In this document: piece by piece, positions 12,145 to 23,770 of the stretch
How the letters are laid out: every line of letters starts with the position of its first letter
Numbering within the stretch: position 1 is the first letter of the stretch
Assembly: GCA_029931535.1 (NCBI GenBank)
Contig: JAQPZY010001579.1
Span: forward strand, 2,594,501-2,658,500
Reading direction: 5' to 3'
Length of the DNA: 64,000 nucleotides
Origin: Margaritifera margaritifera
Taxonomy: Eukaryota; Mollusca; Bivalvia; Unionida; Margaritiferidae
Translations under genes and position numbers: made by a program
Notes under the pieces: generated by a model
What the model was told of the DNA's origin: nothing
Databases searched by the model: none
What the model saw: only the letters and a program-made list of their open reading frames with translations

Positions 12145-13035
12145 TTAAGCTTTTTTTCAGCAAAGAGAATGTAAACAAACAAAATTAGGCGAGAACAGTC
12201 TTGTATTTGAGGACATTTAAAGTGGTGTAACAGTCACAAAATGAGTTTTACCAGGGATGCATCAGTGGAGCTGGTAAAACATATTTCTGACAGTAAAACC
12301 ATCATTAACATCCTCATATCCTTGAACACAAAACATTTCTCCATTCTAATGCATTTTGGGATTATTTTCCCCAAAATAGCATAAAATGTGATTCTATCTG
12401 GTACCATGTTACAGGGAGTTGTAAGATCTCAATGGCTTAAGAACTTCCAACATTATATTGTGGATTTTACTGTCATAAATTTTGATAATTGACCAATCAG
12501 AAAGTATGTTACATTCACTGGTGTGTTAGAATAAATAGTACAATATTCTGTTTGCAGTGGATAACTGTGTTCTGGGATCAGTTCATTCATATGTGTTGGA
12601 ATCATTTTCATTGTCTGAAAAATTTCAAAACTGAATGTTAGGCCAGTGGGCTACCAGAATAAGATTTTGGTAGCTCATCTTAATTAATTGATCCTGAGAA
12701 TGCACTTTAGTGTGAATTTTAGATGTTATATTTTGGGGGCAACAGCCTTGTATTTGATGATTTTAAGATGCTAATGGTAGTTTTTCTGTTGCAAAATAAG
12801 TTGTATGTATCGCTGACAGTAAAACCATCATTAATGTCATAAAATCTTCAACACATGACTGTTATACCCATTTTAACACTTTCATCAAAACTTTATGAAA
12901 AATAGCAAAAAAATGTAATTCTCCATTTCACCATGCCACAGGGAGGGTCATGATGTCATAATGGACTCAAAATTTCCAACAATATATATTGTGGATTTTA
13001 CTTACTTTTATATTGGACCAATCAGAAAGCATGTT
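12145..13035. repeat. pair of diverged direct repeats (~350-400 bp)
   Basis: The segments at about 12200-12540 and 12740-13035 share ordered phrases: CTGACAGTAAAACCATCATTAA, ATATTGTGGATTTTACT, GACCAATCAGAAAG.ATGTT. The second copy is split by the element at 13036-13422, and its remainder resumes at 13423. Confidence 0.7.
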
Positions 13036-13422
13036 CAGGGTTCATACAAAGTCTGGAAAAAGTATGGGAAAAAAAAGAGTGATTTTTCCAGACCTGGAAA
13101 AAGTATGGAAAATAAAGATTTTGCCCTAAAGGTATGGAAAAAGTATGGAATTTTGGGTTGCTGTGTTTTATTCTGATGAAGATGTGCATTGCCTGGGGCA
13201 CCATTTGGTCTAGGGACAGCCCTGCTGATTCAGTGCGGTTGGCGAGACATGTGACCTATCACCCACTTGTGATTGGTGGATACTATTTTATATTATGCGG
13301 ATACTACATGCTCATTTATAGTGACACCGATTTAGAATACATGTGCTAGAGGGGTCTGGAAAAAATTGCAAACCAGTCTGAAAAAGGTCTGGAATGTTTT
13401 ACTAACAGCTGTATGAACCCTA
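13036..13422. mobile_element. hAT-like MITE inserted in a repeat
   Basis: The termini CAGGGTTCATAC (13036-13047) and GTATGAACCCTA (13411-13422) are inverted copies. CATGTT stands directly outside both ends (13030-13035 and 13423-13428). The host repeat continues across the insertion, which confirms the borders. The inside is rich in GGAAAAAGTATGG phrases typical of CAGGG-ended hAT MITEs. No transposase is present. Confidence 0.75.
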
Positions 13423-13702
13423 CATGTTACATTCATGATTTTGTTAGAAATATCCTTTATCCTTGGAATGGGTCAATAACAGTTCTCTTTTATTGTTATA
13501 TTTTGAAATAAAATGTAGCAAATCATCATGAAGCAGATTTCGAGGGTACCTGAATTCAACATATGGTGGCCCATATTCAGCATTCTGGTAGCCTCGGGCT
13601 CTCGATACAAGATTTATCAAACCCAGATTTCTATTCTTATTGTTCATTATGTTGACCATTCTTATTTCTCTTAATGTGCATTTATTTTTTCTGTGAATAT
13701 AG

Positions 13703-13844
13703 GCTGATGATGTGATTAAAACCTTGGCAAAGGAAATTCCACCTGGTTACTACACAAATTTAGACGATTTTGTTGCTGCCCTTCCTAAAGATGCCAATTT
13801 CAAACCATATGGAGATCTTCTTCACTCGTACACAGTTCACAAAG
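13703..13844 (+). CDS. HAT1: histone acetyltransferase 1, internal exon a
   Basis: HAT1 is the catalytic subunit of the type B HAT complex. It acetylates newly made histone H4 on Lys5 and Lys12 before chromatin assembly and works with the RbAp46/48 chaperone. This exon begins after an AG at 13701-13702 and ends before GTAACA. It encodes 47 residues plus one base (phase 0 in, phase 1 out). Residues ADDV, IPPGYYTNLDDF and FKPYGDLLHSYTV match the segment of animal HAT1 that starts near human residue 105, just before the GNAT domain. The N-terminal exons were not found between 1 and 13702 and presumably lie upstream, although a short diverged exon could have been missed. Splicing to the next exon restores GAT (Asp) across the junction. 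Confidence 0.9.
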
Positions 13845-14177
13845 GTAACAATAACTAGAAATAAGTGACATGAGTACAAAACACGACTTGGTTCAGTTTT
13901 TCCTGTTTGATTGGTTGGCTGGGTGGTGTTTACTAGCACATCAGCACATCAGAGGTTGTATCGAGGTTGGGCAATAAAATTTAAGTGTCTTGCCCAGAGA
14001 TGCACTAAATCAGCTGACCTGGCTCTGTGGTCATAAAACTTTACACTGCATTTAAAGTAATATCTGTTACTCCAGGCATGGAAAACTTACTCTCAATGTA
14101 CAAATGTAGAATATTTTTTTGTAAGATTTGGAGTTCAGTCAAGTTTTATGATGGAGGGGCCAGACCTGGTCTGGACT

Positions 14178-14222
14178 GGATTCCAACCCTGTATGCTAAC
14201 CACTGAGTCACCACAGCTCTCT
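14178..14222 (-). mobile_element. tRNA-derived SINE fragment
   Basis: On the minus strand it reads GAGCTGTGGTGACTCAGTGG TTAGCATACAGGGTTGGAATCC, with an A-box-like TGGTTAGCA and a B-box-like GGTTGGAATCC. It is related to the copies at 20.1 and 55.3 kb. Confidence 0.55.
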
Positions 14223-14229
14223 TTCTGCT

Positions 14230-15980
14230 GGAACACAGATCATATTTTTAAACTCATAGCCAAAGAATATTTGACAGCTGTTATGACTGCATCCACTTTG
14301 CACAGTCAGCTGATGTGTTGAGACAGCAATTGCCTGCTAAAGCCAATTTTAAACTAATATGATGGACATGCTCTTTGTAGGCCATAACCCATTCAAATGA
14401 TTGTCTTGCCACCAGAGATGCCAACCATTCTGAATTTTGTGTAGTTATTACAAATTCTTTATGAAAATTGTGCATTCCAAATTATATTGATTAAATTCCA
14501 GAAAATCCAGATTTAATGGAACTTTTGAACTATAGTTTTCTATTGGGTACAGGTTGGAACAAAAACTACTTCTGCATGAATATGATAGACTGGTTCATAT
14601 AATGTAGTTTCTCAATGTTACAAAAGGTATATACAGTACATAATATACCAGTTGATCAGACTGTTATAGCCAAGAATTTTCCCAGACATGTTTAAGGATT
14701 GCATGGAGATAATAGCTGTTACATTGGTTATGATTATGTCATCAAAATTTAATGGACAAGGTTGGATAAAGACCAATTTTGGCCCCCAAATCAGCGATAA
14801 ATTAAAATGATTGTAAGAGCATTTGTTATGGTTATACCACAACTATATGTCCACTGTAATATATATACATATGATACAGTGAAACACTGTGGAATAAACA
14901 TTTAATTTTGTTCCTAAATGTGTGTATGTTTGTCAAAAACCTCAAATTTTGCCATATTCCTGCATCTTCAACTTTCTCAAAAACTACCAGTGTAATTGAG
15001 AACATGTTGGGTTTTTTTTGTTGACAGAAGACACTTTTCTGAAACCATATAACACGTGTGAATATTTCATACATGTTCTCATTTTTGCTCATCCCTAATG
15101 AAAAGAAAACGAAGACAAATTGTGTTCTTAGTTCACCCATTATGTCCGTCGCCATATGGGCCTAGAAAGTCATCTTCACAGTATCACAAAATGCTGGGTT
15201 TTTTTCTTCAATTTTCTTTAAAAATAATTGACATTCAAATGTCGACTGTCATTTGCACGGAGGATTGTATTCTTTTTGTCTTTTTTTCTGATCACGTTTT
15301 GGGACATTCTTTAGCACAAATCTGAAGCTTGGGATGAGGGTAGCTAAATATAGAAGAGGCACATAAAGTAAGTGGACCCACAACATCAACAACAGCAAAA
15401 TGCAGCAAATGGTATTATTTTATTAACGTGGTCTGAAAGAAAAGAAATGATGATAGAAATAATGATTACCATGTATCTATTCCTTACCTTGATCATTTTA
15501 AATAGCATTTTTTGTTTTAATTGGTTTTGTAGACTATATTCTACCCTTGTATGAATTCATGATCTTGAACTCTTACAAACATGATCAGAATATGAAATAA
15601 TAATGTGAATCATGCCTATACAAGCTATGAAAGTATCATTATTCATTTGTTTCCCGTTTTAATGAATTACTTCAGTACACAACTTCACAGTATCCTCTGC
15701 AATAGAGAAAACTGAAGACTAGATCTCGGTCTCCAGTTTTATATAATACAGAGAAATAAAATTGATTGCAGTAGTTCTCAAAGAAGTATTGAAGAAAGGG
15801 ATTATACTGTACAGTTATGAATTTTAATAGACTTTTAATGCAAAGACATGTATAAAGTCTTTTTTTTTTTCTTTCCAAAAGGAGGACAGAATTTTTGGGA
15901 TATAATTGATATTACCCAAAGTAACCTCACAAGACAACATGCTATATGTATATAGCAATTTGCCAATCATGTTGTCATAC
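14230..15980. other. HAT1 intron, nothing recognised
   Basis: AT-rich intronic DNA without a convincing gene or element border. Confidence 0.5.
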
Positions 15981-15982
15981 AA

Positions 15983-16060
15983 CCTGAGTAGTGTAAAGGT
16001 AATGTGCTTGACTGCAAATCACCACTAAATATTAAATCAGCAGTTCAAGCCTCACTTGGA
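15983..16060 (+). mobile_element. possible tRNA-derived SINE fragment
   Basis: CTGAGTAGTGTAAAGGTAATG is A-box-like and CAGTTCAAGCCTC is B-box-like; they are spaced about 35 bp apart and followed by T-rich sequence. The match is weak. Confidence 0.35.
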
Positions 16061-17560
16061 GCATTGTTTTTTATTTTTAATTTATATAAAAAAAGTTTTT
16101 TTTTTCCTTCAGTGATTCATGATTGTTCCTCTTGCACTATTTCTTTATTTGTCTTTCTTTCTTTCTTGTGTATCAGATTTTTGATGAATAACTGCAACTG
16201 TTACCTTTCCAAAGATTTGAATTAGCTTCAAAATAACCCTGAAAGCAATTTATTTTTAAATAGTGCTATTTCAGATAGTTGCTTACATTTGTCATTATCG
16301 AGTTCATTCTTGTTTATCATTCCACTGTTTTTTGAAGCTGATTAGTACAGATCTTAATACTCATGACCACTCGTGTGTGTGTGTGCAAGAGAGAGAGAGA
16401 CAGAAACTATAAGAATGGCCATACTGGGAAAAATTGGAGCCTATGAAGCCTTTTGGAGTCTATCTTTTGCATCTTTGGCAGTGTTCAGTTACTGGGTTTT
16501 GAATGTCGTATACATATTTACTTAAATAACTTAAATGTACATGTGTGTTGTATATGTGCATGTGGATCATCAAAATCGGGCAAGATGGTCAACCATAGCT
16601 GTTCCATTTTTTCAAATCAAATTATAAATGAACAGTATGATTGCTGGCCTCACCTCTGATACAAAATTCTCTTTATCCTTGAGTAAACAGGCTCTTTTAA
16701 AAAGTCCAGATGTCCCTGGACTTGTGTGTTTTTATGTGCATGTACGTGTGTATTAAAAACAGTCCTGAATAAAAATGAAATACATATTTAAGGAAGTGAG
16801 ACTATATCTATACAAGTTTAATCTGGATCTGATTAGGGGCCAATATTGACTCTTACAGTACAGTACCTAACCTTTTGTTAAGGTGCATTGTTAAAGTTTT
16901 TGAAAAAACTAATTTTTTGTGTTGTGTGCTGTATTCAACTGAAACTTTTGTAAAATATAAATATGTGTAAAGTTTGTATCCCGATACCGCAGGAGTTCTT
17001 GTATTGCCTGTGTCATAATGATGCAATTCACAGGCAGGACATGTTCAGCAGAACACTCGAGTCTAATTTTGTTGGCTTGGGTTAAGGTTTTTACAGTACA
17101 GCAATACAAGTAGGTTATTTAGTGCTGAGTCAATTGGAATTAAGTTCTGACATACCCAGAGATGCTGCCAGTGTATGTGTGTGCAAATCGTACAAAATCT
17201 TATGATTTTGTGCACTTGGAAAGCAGTGATGTCACTCCCACACATTAGTTCAAAGTCATGCATGTAAATATGCACTCAGTGCGATATAACATTTTATGTA
17301 ATTGTTAAGATAAACTGAATAAATAAGAATCTAAAAAAAAAAAAAGTAAGGTGACTTATTTGATCAATGTACCTCTGTCCATTCCAAAGTGTGCCGCTGT
17401 AGGTTAATACAAAAGATGCTTGGAAATCCCGCTAATTATTTATAACAGAAAAACATGTGCTAAAGGGGTTCTGGAATTGATGTCCTTTCCTCACATTTCC
17501 ACATTTAACATTGCTCTATATCTGGATGCTGAGATTATAGACAAGCATGGCTGTACTGAA
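16061..17560. other. HAT1 intron, nothing recognised beyond a GT/GA microsatellite
   Basis: There is a (GT)n(GA)n tract near 16372-16400. Otherwise this is AT-rich non-coding DNA with an A-run near 17332-17344. Confidence 0.5.
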
Positions 17561-17569
17561 AATGACTGA

Positions 17570-18440
17570 TTCTTTTCAACTTCGTGCAAGTGCTGGCATG
17601 AATGTGCAAAGTGAATGGTATAGTAAAGAAAGTGAAAGATGAAGTGGAGTTTCTCACCAAACATAGGTCAATCATTTTAGAATGCTGTCAGATGCCGGTT
17701 TAGATGAACCACCAAAAAAGAAACCAAAATTGGATGCAAAGTTTTAGAAATATTGGCTCTTACAGTACCAATGATTACAACACAACACCCAGATGGAAGG
17801 TATGTTTCGTAATATTCGCACAAATTGTGGGAAAAATAGCCATTTAATGTATGAAATCAATGTTCGAATTTTACGATGTCAACTCCTACATGAAACGCCA
17901 GTTCACCAGATCACATGTATTTTGGAGCAGAGATATCCATGAGACTATACCTGTGAACTGTGGAAAATTATCAAAACAACCATAAAGAACAGTTTCCCAG
18001 CTTGTTGAAGCTGACAGCTAAAATATGTATATGCCCCATCAGATGGCAGATTGTGAAAGGGGATTCTCAGCACCGAACACTATTCATACACAGATAGGGA
18101 ACAGATTAAGCTCAGAAACAGTCAACAGATTAAGCTCAGAAACAGTCAACAGATTAAGCTCAGAAACAGTCAACAGATTAAGCTCAGAAACAGTCAACAG
18201 ATTAAGCTCAGAAACAGTCAACAGATTAAGCTCAGAAACAGTCAACAGATTAAGCTCAGAAACAGTCAACAGATTAAGCTCAGAAACAGTCAACAGATTA
18301 AGCTCAGAAACAGTCAACAGATTAAGCTCAGAAACAGTCAACAGATTAAGCTCAGAAACAGTCAACAGATTAATGCATATACAACTAGAAGAGGAATCTT
18401 ATGAGGATTTTTATTTCAGTAAAGACCAAACAGAGTGAAG
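17570..18440 (+). pseudogene. hAT transposase relic, C-terminal dimerisation region, with expanded minisatellite
   Basis: The frame at 18025-18438 reads MADCERGFSAPNTI, then NRLSSETVNRL, then MHIQLEEESYEDFYF. This is the order seen in the C-terminal dimerisation domain of hAT transposases of the KIAA1586/ZNF862-like group (xDCERGFS, NRLSS-T-NxLM-I, EGP..EDF). The eight-codon piece NRLSSETV occurs eleven times in tandem instead of once. Upstream (17570-18020) only scattered coding fragments with stops remain, so the transposase is dead. The family call rests on motif recognition. Confidence 0.7.
18100..18372 (+). repeat. 24-bp minisatellite, 11 units plus a partial unit
   Basis: The unit is AACAGATTAAGCTCAGAAACAGTC by register (given here as AACAGATTAAGC followed by TCAGAAACAGTC). 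There are eleven complete and apparently identical copies (18100-18363), then AACAGATTA before the sequence diverges. The period is a multiple of three, so the frame stays open. Confidence 0.97.
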
Positions 18441-18499
18441 CAGGAAAAAAGTGAAATGGATATTTAAGTGTTGGAAAAATAATGAAGTATGACAATTCT

Positions 18500-18600
18500 C
18501 CCTCCCCCCCCCCCTCCGCCCCATTTTTTTCTACTCCCCCCCTTGTTTTAATGAAAAGGGGGGAGACACGCACACACATACACACACACACACACATACT
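18500..18600. repeat. C-rich tract and (CA)n microsatellite
   Basis: C-rich runs lie at 18500-18545, and a CA-dinucleotide tract at about 18566-18598. Confidence 0.9.
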
Positions 18601-18609
18601 TAACATAAA

Positions 18610-20050
18610 ATCCTGGCAGCATCTCTGCATACCACAGTAACTGACTTGGGCTGACCGTATCATGTTTCTTTTAAATGACATTCTATTTCATGCTTTTCAT
18701 TGAAAAGGCAATATAGTTTTTAATGGTGAGGAAGTACATATAATGATATAATGGTATTATATTTAAGTTTAAACAGAGTTTACAGGTCATATTTTCTACA
18801 TTGCAGCCATTACTTTGAATGGAGGAGTACCAAAATATAACTGATTATTCATTCACAAAAAATGCAGTGATATTTCTCACTAATTGGCACTGCAGTACCA
18901 ATTGTGTTGAACATATTGGCAATTTGAAAGTGTGTATATAATTTTCTAACCATTAAATATAACAGATGAAATCTGTGCAGTTAATTAAAGACTAAATATA
19001 TTTATTTGAAAATAATTTATTAATATTTTATATTTTATGCCAGTCCATGAATGAGTGACTTTCCAACAGAAATAACTTTGATAATTCACTGGAGTGAATT
19101 ATGAAAAATATTTTTTTCACTGTGGTCAAAAGACTTTGATGACATTATGGATGATAAATTAGATCGCAATTTTGTCACTTGTTTGCTCTAGTGGTAAACA
19201 TGGCTACATGTTATGCAGGAGTACCAAGTTAAAATCCCAAAAGGTGATTTTATTTTTTTCTTAAATTTTTTTGTAATATGCTTTTTTAACCTTGAATTAG
19301 GAAAGAGAATTATGTTACTAATATTTTCTGTGCAAATAAACACGAAACTCACCAGAACATAACCGGTAAACAGCTGATATTATCGAGCAGGATACCATAC
19401 AAAATATTGCTACTTCAGTCTGTTTCAAATATTGCTAGCCAATACATTTGTGCATAAAATAAATATAAAAATTGCTTCGTCACTCATGAAAATACATAAT
19501 TTTTCACCCACTCGATGAAATGTATCCATTATTCACTCATTACAAGCAAATATCCTCTGTAATTCATACAATGTAGCCAATATTAAACAATGAGGTAATT
19601 CAACTAATGTAACTTAACAACTGTATTCACCTTTTTGCAATTCAGAAGATGTAGTCTTCTAGAAGTCTGATGTTCTTTTGCTGCAAAGGGATATCTGAAA
19701 AAATTCAGTTTGATTGATGAAGGACATGGGGTTAGAAACCAGAAGCCTATGTGTAAAAAGTTACCCCAAATTACTCATTTTGCCTTCAAAGAAATTACCA
19801 CTTCTAGGGATGAGGGTCCCATAATTTTATTGTCATCCATCTATGCACGTTCTGCACTGAGTATTGGGAGAAATAACCAAAGTGCATGGGGTATTTCATT
19901 CATTGATGATTGTTAAAACTTAGTTCATCCATGAACTCGCACAGTGTGGAAGAGGGATATGTGAAAAGCCAAATAAAATATCGGTTTCTAAAAAGCAGAG
20001 CAAATAGTGGAATCTTTGAACAATCAGAGAAAGGTGCCTTGTCTAAGAGG
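18610..20050. other. HAT1 intron, possible SINE fragment near 19185-19245
   Basis: Mostly unrecognised AT-rich DNA. At 19185-19245, CTCTAGTGGTAAACATGG and AAGTTAAAATCCC resemble worn A and B boxes of a tRNA-derived SINE. Weak. Confidence 0.35.
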
Positions 20051-20059
20051 CCTTGTAGT

Positions 20060-20166
20060 GCCTTGTCCATGGTAGCTGACCTGGGCTGATCTGATGGTAA
20101 GATTTTAACCTGCATACTTTCAGTTGCGAGTCCTATACACTAACCACCAAGCCACCACGGCTCCTG
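20060..20166 (-). mobile_element. tRNA-derived SINE fragment
   Basis: On the minus strand it reads GGAGCCGTGGTGGCTTGGTG then GTTAGTGTATAGGACTCGCA and GGTTAAAATCTTACC (B-box-like). It ends about 50 bp before the HAT1 exon b acceptor and belongs to the same family as 55268-55400. Confidence 0.6.
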
Positions 20167-20215
20167 CCTCCATTAGTTGCCTCTTACAACATGTTTTTTT
20201 TTCTGTTATTCACAG

Positions 20216-20369
20216 ATGGGGAGGATAGAAAGTTTGAAATTTACAAGACTGGTATAGATTGCCCTGGCTTCAGAGAATATCATGAGAGGCTCCAGACCTT
20301 CTTACTGTTCTTTGTTGATGCTGCCTCCTTCATTGATGTGGATGATGATAGGTGGTCCTTCTACCTTGT
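20216..20369 (+). CDS. HAT1: histone acetyltransferase 1, internal exon b
   Basis: The acceptor TTCACAG ends at 20215 and the donor GTAAGC starts at 20370. Phase is 1 in and 2 out, with 51 residues when joined. It carries FEIYKTG, GFREYHERLQTF and ASFIDVDDDRW, a run almost unchanged across animal HAT1. It forms the start of the central GNAT domain, where acidic residues line the peptide-binding face. A frame reading on through GTG TAA would stop at once, which supports splicing at GT|GTAAGC. Confidence 0.95.
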
Positions 20370-20880
20370 GTAAGCTCCTCAACATTTTTGCCACACTTGT
20401 CAAGTGTAGGAAAGATTTAGATATAGATCCTCAGGTTTCAGAGAACATAACGAGGCTTTATACCTATCTGCTACAGACCCCGAAACATTTTATCAAATCT
20501 GCTGTTTGTTTGCATTTCATCTTGTCATTTTTCATTTATGATGACAGAAATGCATTCTGATTTTGTATTTATTACTTGGAGTGCCTTCAGATAACATTCC
20601 AAGAAACCAGGTTTCACTTTTGGACTCTCCTTTTTGGACTAACCTCAGTTATGGGACCTTCATTAAGACAGTTGGCTGCACAATCACTCACTTCATTGCA
20701 CTCATTTGGAATGAAAAGGAAATGCATTTATTGAAGTAAGATTTTCTGTTTTTAAGTGTTAAAGGGAGATGACTATCGCTTTTGGTTTTTGTTTTATTAG
20801 CTGTACTGGTCATAGACCAAAGGAGCTTAAGGGATGGCTGGTTGTCTGTTGTCAGATGTCCATTGTCTGACATCCATTTG
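20370..20880. other. HAT1 intron; weak DIRS-like phrases
   Basis: A second, decayed stretch at 20405-20460 reads like GTCAAGTGTAGGAAAGATTT and then CTCAGGTTTCAGAGAACATA. Part of 20590-20690 (CCAAGAAACCAGGTTTCACTTTTGGACTC) resembles the RT region of DIRS copy B at 24240-24300. No border is defined. Confidence 0.35.
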
Positions 20881-22900
20881 CTAGCACAATTTTATTATCG
20901 CTACTCTTCCTAAACTACTTGGAGGATTGCTGTGAAACTTTTCCCACAGATTCATTCCAAGGTCTAGTTGGTCCTAAATGAAAATGGTACTGCTCAGACA
21001 TCCAATATGGCCTCCACAGCAACCATCATGAAAATATTGTTTTTGCTATTCCTCCAGAATGGATGGTAATATCAACATGTTTTTTTTTTTCCAAAAGCCT
21101 TTTTATGATATCTAGTTGATCCTAAATGAAAATGGTGCTGGTCAGACATCTAATAGCCACAACAGCAGCTATCTTGATAGTCCTGTTATTTCTACTTCTT
21201 CTGAATAGATGGTCAGATCAAGATGGTCAGATCAAGATGGGTTTATTCACTAGAAGACTTCTTATGATGTTTGGTTGGTCCTTGATGAAAATGATGCGGA
21301 TCTCATGTCCAATATGGTCGCCATAGCAGCCACCTTGAAATTCTTGTTATCACTTCTCCTCTTGAACGGAAAGTCACATTGGCATGGGGTTTTCAACAGA
21401 AAAACTTCTTATGATGTCTAGGTGGTCCTAAAGGAAAATAGTTCTGCTACTTCTCCTGAATGGATGGTCAGATCAACATGGGGGTTTCATTAATAGACGT
21501 CATATAATGATGTCTAGTTGGTCCTAAATGAAAAGGGTTCTGATCTGATATCCAATATGGCCACCATGGCAGCCTTCTTGAAAATCTTTTCTATTGCCCT
21601 CTTGAAAAGAAAGTCATATTAACATGGGGTTTCCACCAGAAGACTTTCTATGATGTCTAGTTGGTCCTTAATGAAAATGGAGTTGCTTGGCCATCTTGAA
21701 AATCTTGTTATTGCAACTCCTCCATATGATGTCTAGTTGGTCCTAAATGAAAATGTTTCCGATCTGACATCCAGTATGGCGACCATGGCAGCCATATTGA
21801 AACTTTTGTTATCGCTTGTTCTCCTGAATGGAAAGTCATATCAGCATGGGGTTTTCACCAAAAGATTTTATATAATATCCAGTTTGTCCTACATGAAAAT
21901 GGTGCAGATCTGACATCCAGTATGGCCACCATGGCAGCCATCTTAAAAATCTTATTGCTACTCCTCCTGGACAGACAGTCTTATCAACATTGGATTTTCA
22001 CTAAAAGACTTCTTATGATGTCGAGTTGGTCTAAATGAAAATGAAGCTGATTAGACTTTTTATGGTGTCTAGTTGGTGTTGAATAAAGATTGTGCTGATC
22101 TGATGTCCAATAAGGCCACCACCGTAGCCATCTTTAAAATCGTATCACTATTTGTCCATTTGCAACTTCGAGGTCCATCCTTCTTATCATACCTTGAATG
22201 TATGCCATTTGGGCCACCTTGGCTATTTATGAAACAAGGATTGACAGAAGTTGCGAATGCGTTGAACTATATTGTCATTCGCAACTTCTTAGGTAATCCT
22301 ATGGGCACTCCAGAGATAGAAATAACCAGAGTGGTACAAAAAAAATTGCGATTCCTTTTGTAGAAATAAATTTCTGCTGAACAAAATATATGATTTTTCT
22401 GTAAATTACTGCACCAAGATACATCCGAGGCACATTTTTGTTTGGCAGAAATCGCTCATGTGGTTCAAATGGCTACTCCTAGATGGAAAGTCATATCAAC
22501 ATTGGGTTTTCACGAGAATGATGTCTTGTTGGTACTCAATGAAAATGGTGCAGATTTGAAATCCAGTATGGCCATAATCCAGCCATCTTGAAAATCTTTT
22601 TATTCCTACTCCTAAGTGGAAGGACATATCGACTTGGGGTTTTCACCAGAAGACTAATTATGATATCTAGTTGGTTATGAATGAAAATGGTGTTGATCTG
22701 GCCTAAAATATGGCTGCCACAATGAACATACTGAAAATCTTGTCATTCTCCTGAATGGACCTATTGACATGGGATTTTTGCCAGAAGCCCAATTATGATA
22801 TCTAGTTTGTCCTAAATGAAAATGCTGCTGATCTTTCATCCATTATGGCTGCCACAGTGGCTAATTTGAAAATCTTGTGGCTCAAGAATATCAGAGATGG
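20880..22900. repeat. ~150-bp satellite-like tandem repeat, about a dozen diverged units
   Basis: Each unit contains, in order, TTGGTCCTAAATGAAAATGG, GATCTGACATCCA.TATGGCC, ACCATGGCAGCCATCTTGAA, ATCTTGTTATTGC.ACTCCTCC, TCATATCAACATGGGGTTTT and CACCAGAAGACTTCTTATGA. Starts fall near 20963, 21117, 21269, 21422 and onward, giving a period near 150 bp. Similar units occur at 55420-56010. Between 22130 and 22440 the array is disturbed by unrelated sequence. Confidence 0.85.
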
Positions 22901-22904
22901 TTTC

Positions 22905-23770
22905 TGTACTTTGCAGTTCAAAAGAACAAATGGTCTTATCTTGAATTCCAGCAAGTTCTTTTCAGATAGTAGAGCATCAGTCTCTTCAGGGACTCTTGGT
23001 GAAAGTTTGCATTAATAAAATAGCAAAAATAGCAAATGCATAAATGCAATAGACAGCATTGAATTACAATAAATAAAAATACAACTGTAATTCCAATAAA
23101 TGTAAAATTATTGTTGTAGAGTATTGTCAGCAAATATGATTTTTTCTTACTTTGTTTTGTTTGAATAAAGATTGTTCAGATGCAACCACCAGTGACGATT
23201 TCTCACCACATCTGTGGCTCTTTATGTTCACCTTCATAAGAATAATGTCACAGCTTGTAAAGGATGAAAGTTGGTGTAAAGAATCTGATCATGGATTATC
23301 ATGAGTACAGAAATTTAGAAACAGCTTGAAAATAATTGATTTTCAAATTCATTCACATTTCGTTCCATTTGCATTATCATTCATCATTTCATTTATGTTC
23401 ATTCAGCATTCTGTTTTCATTCATTCTTCATTCACTCTGCATTCTGTTTTCATTTCATTGGTAAAATTACCCATTTCAGGGTCTGTATTATTTGTTGATG
23501 CCTATTTGTTGTCTACTTCTTAAATGTGAATGATGATAGAAGGTCCTTCTTGTTTGTGTCAGTCTCTTTTTTGTCCCAGAGTCTCTTGAGGACAATTGGG
23601 ACTATGTTGTCCTGTCTATCAATAGATTCCCCCCCCCACCCCCCCGTATCTCAAGAAGGGTACAGTAATAATAAAACCCAAGAGACATGTGAGACATATC
23701 CCTTGGTAATAAGGGCACCTCATTTTATTGTAAATAGTTATTATTATTATTATTAATATTATTATTGTTG
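22905..23770. other. HAT1 intron, simple repeats
   Basis: It holds CATTC-rich low-complexity sequence at 23340-23465, C-runs at 23630-23645, and (TTA)n and (GTT)n tracts at 23739-23790. No gene is seen. Confidence 0.55.

Noticed and set aside
18084..18365. Minus-strand open frame of repeated SELNLLTV, and a possible CRISPR array
   Set aside because: The repeat has no spacers. The minus frame is the mirror of the 24-bp minisatellite whose plus frame matches hAT.
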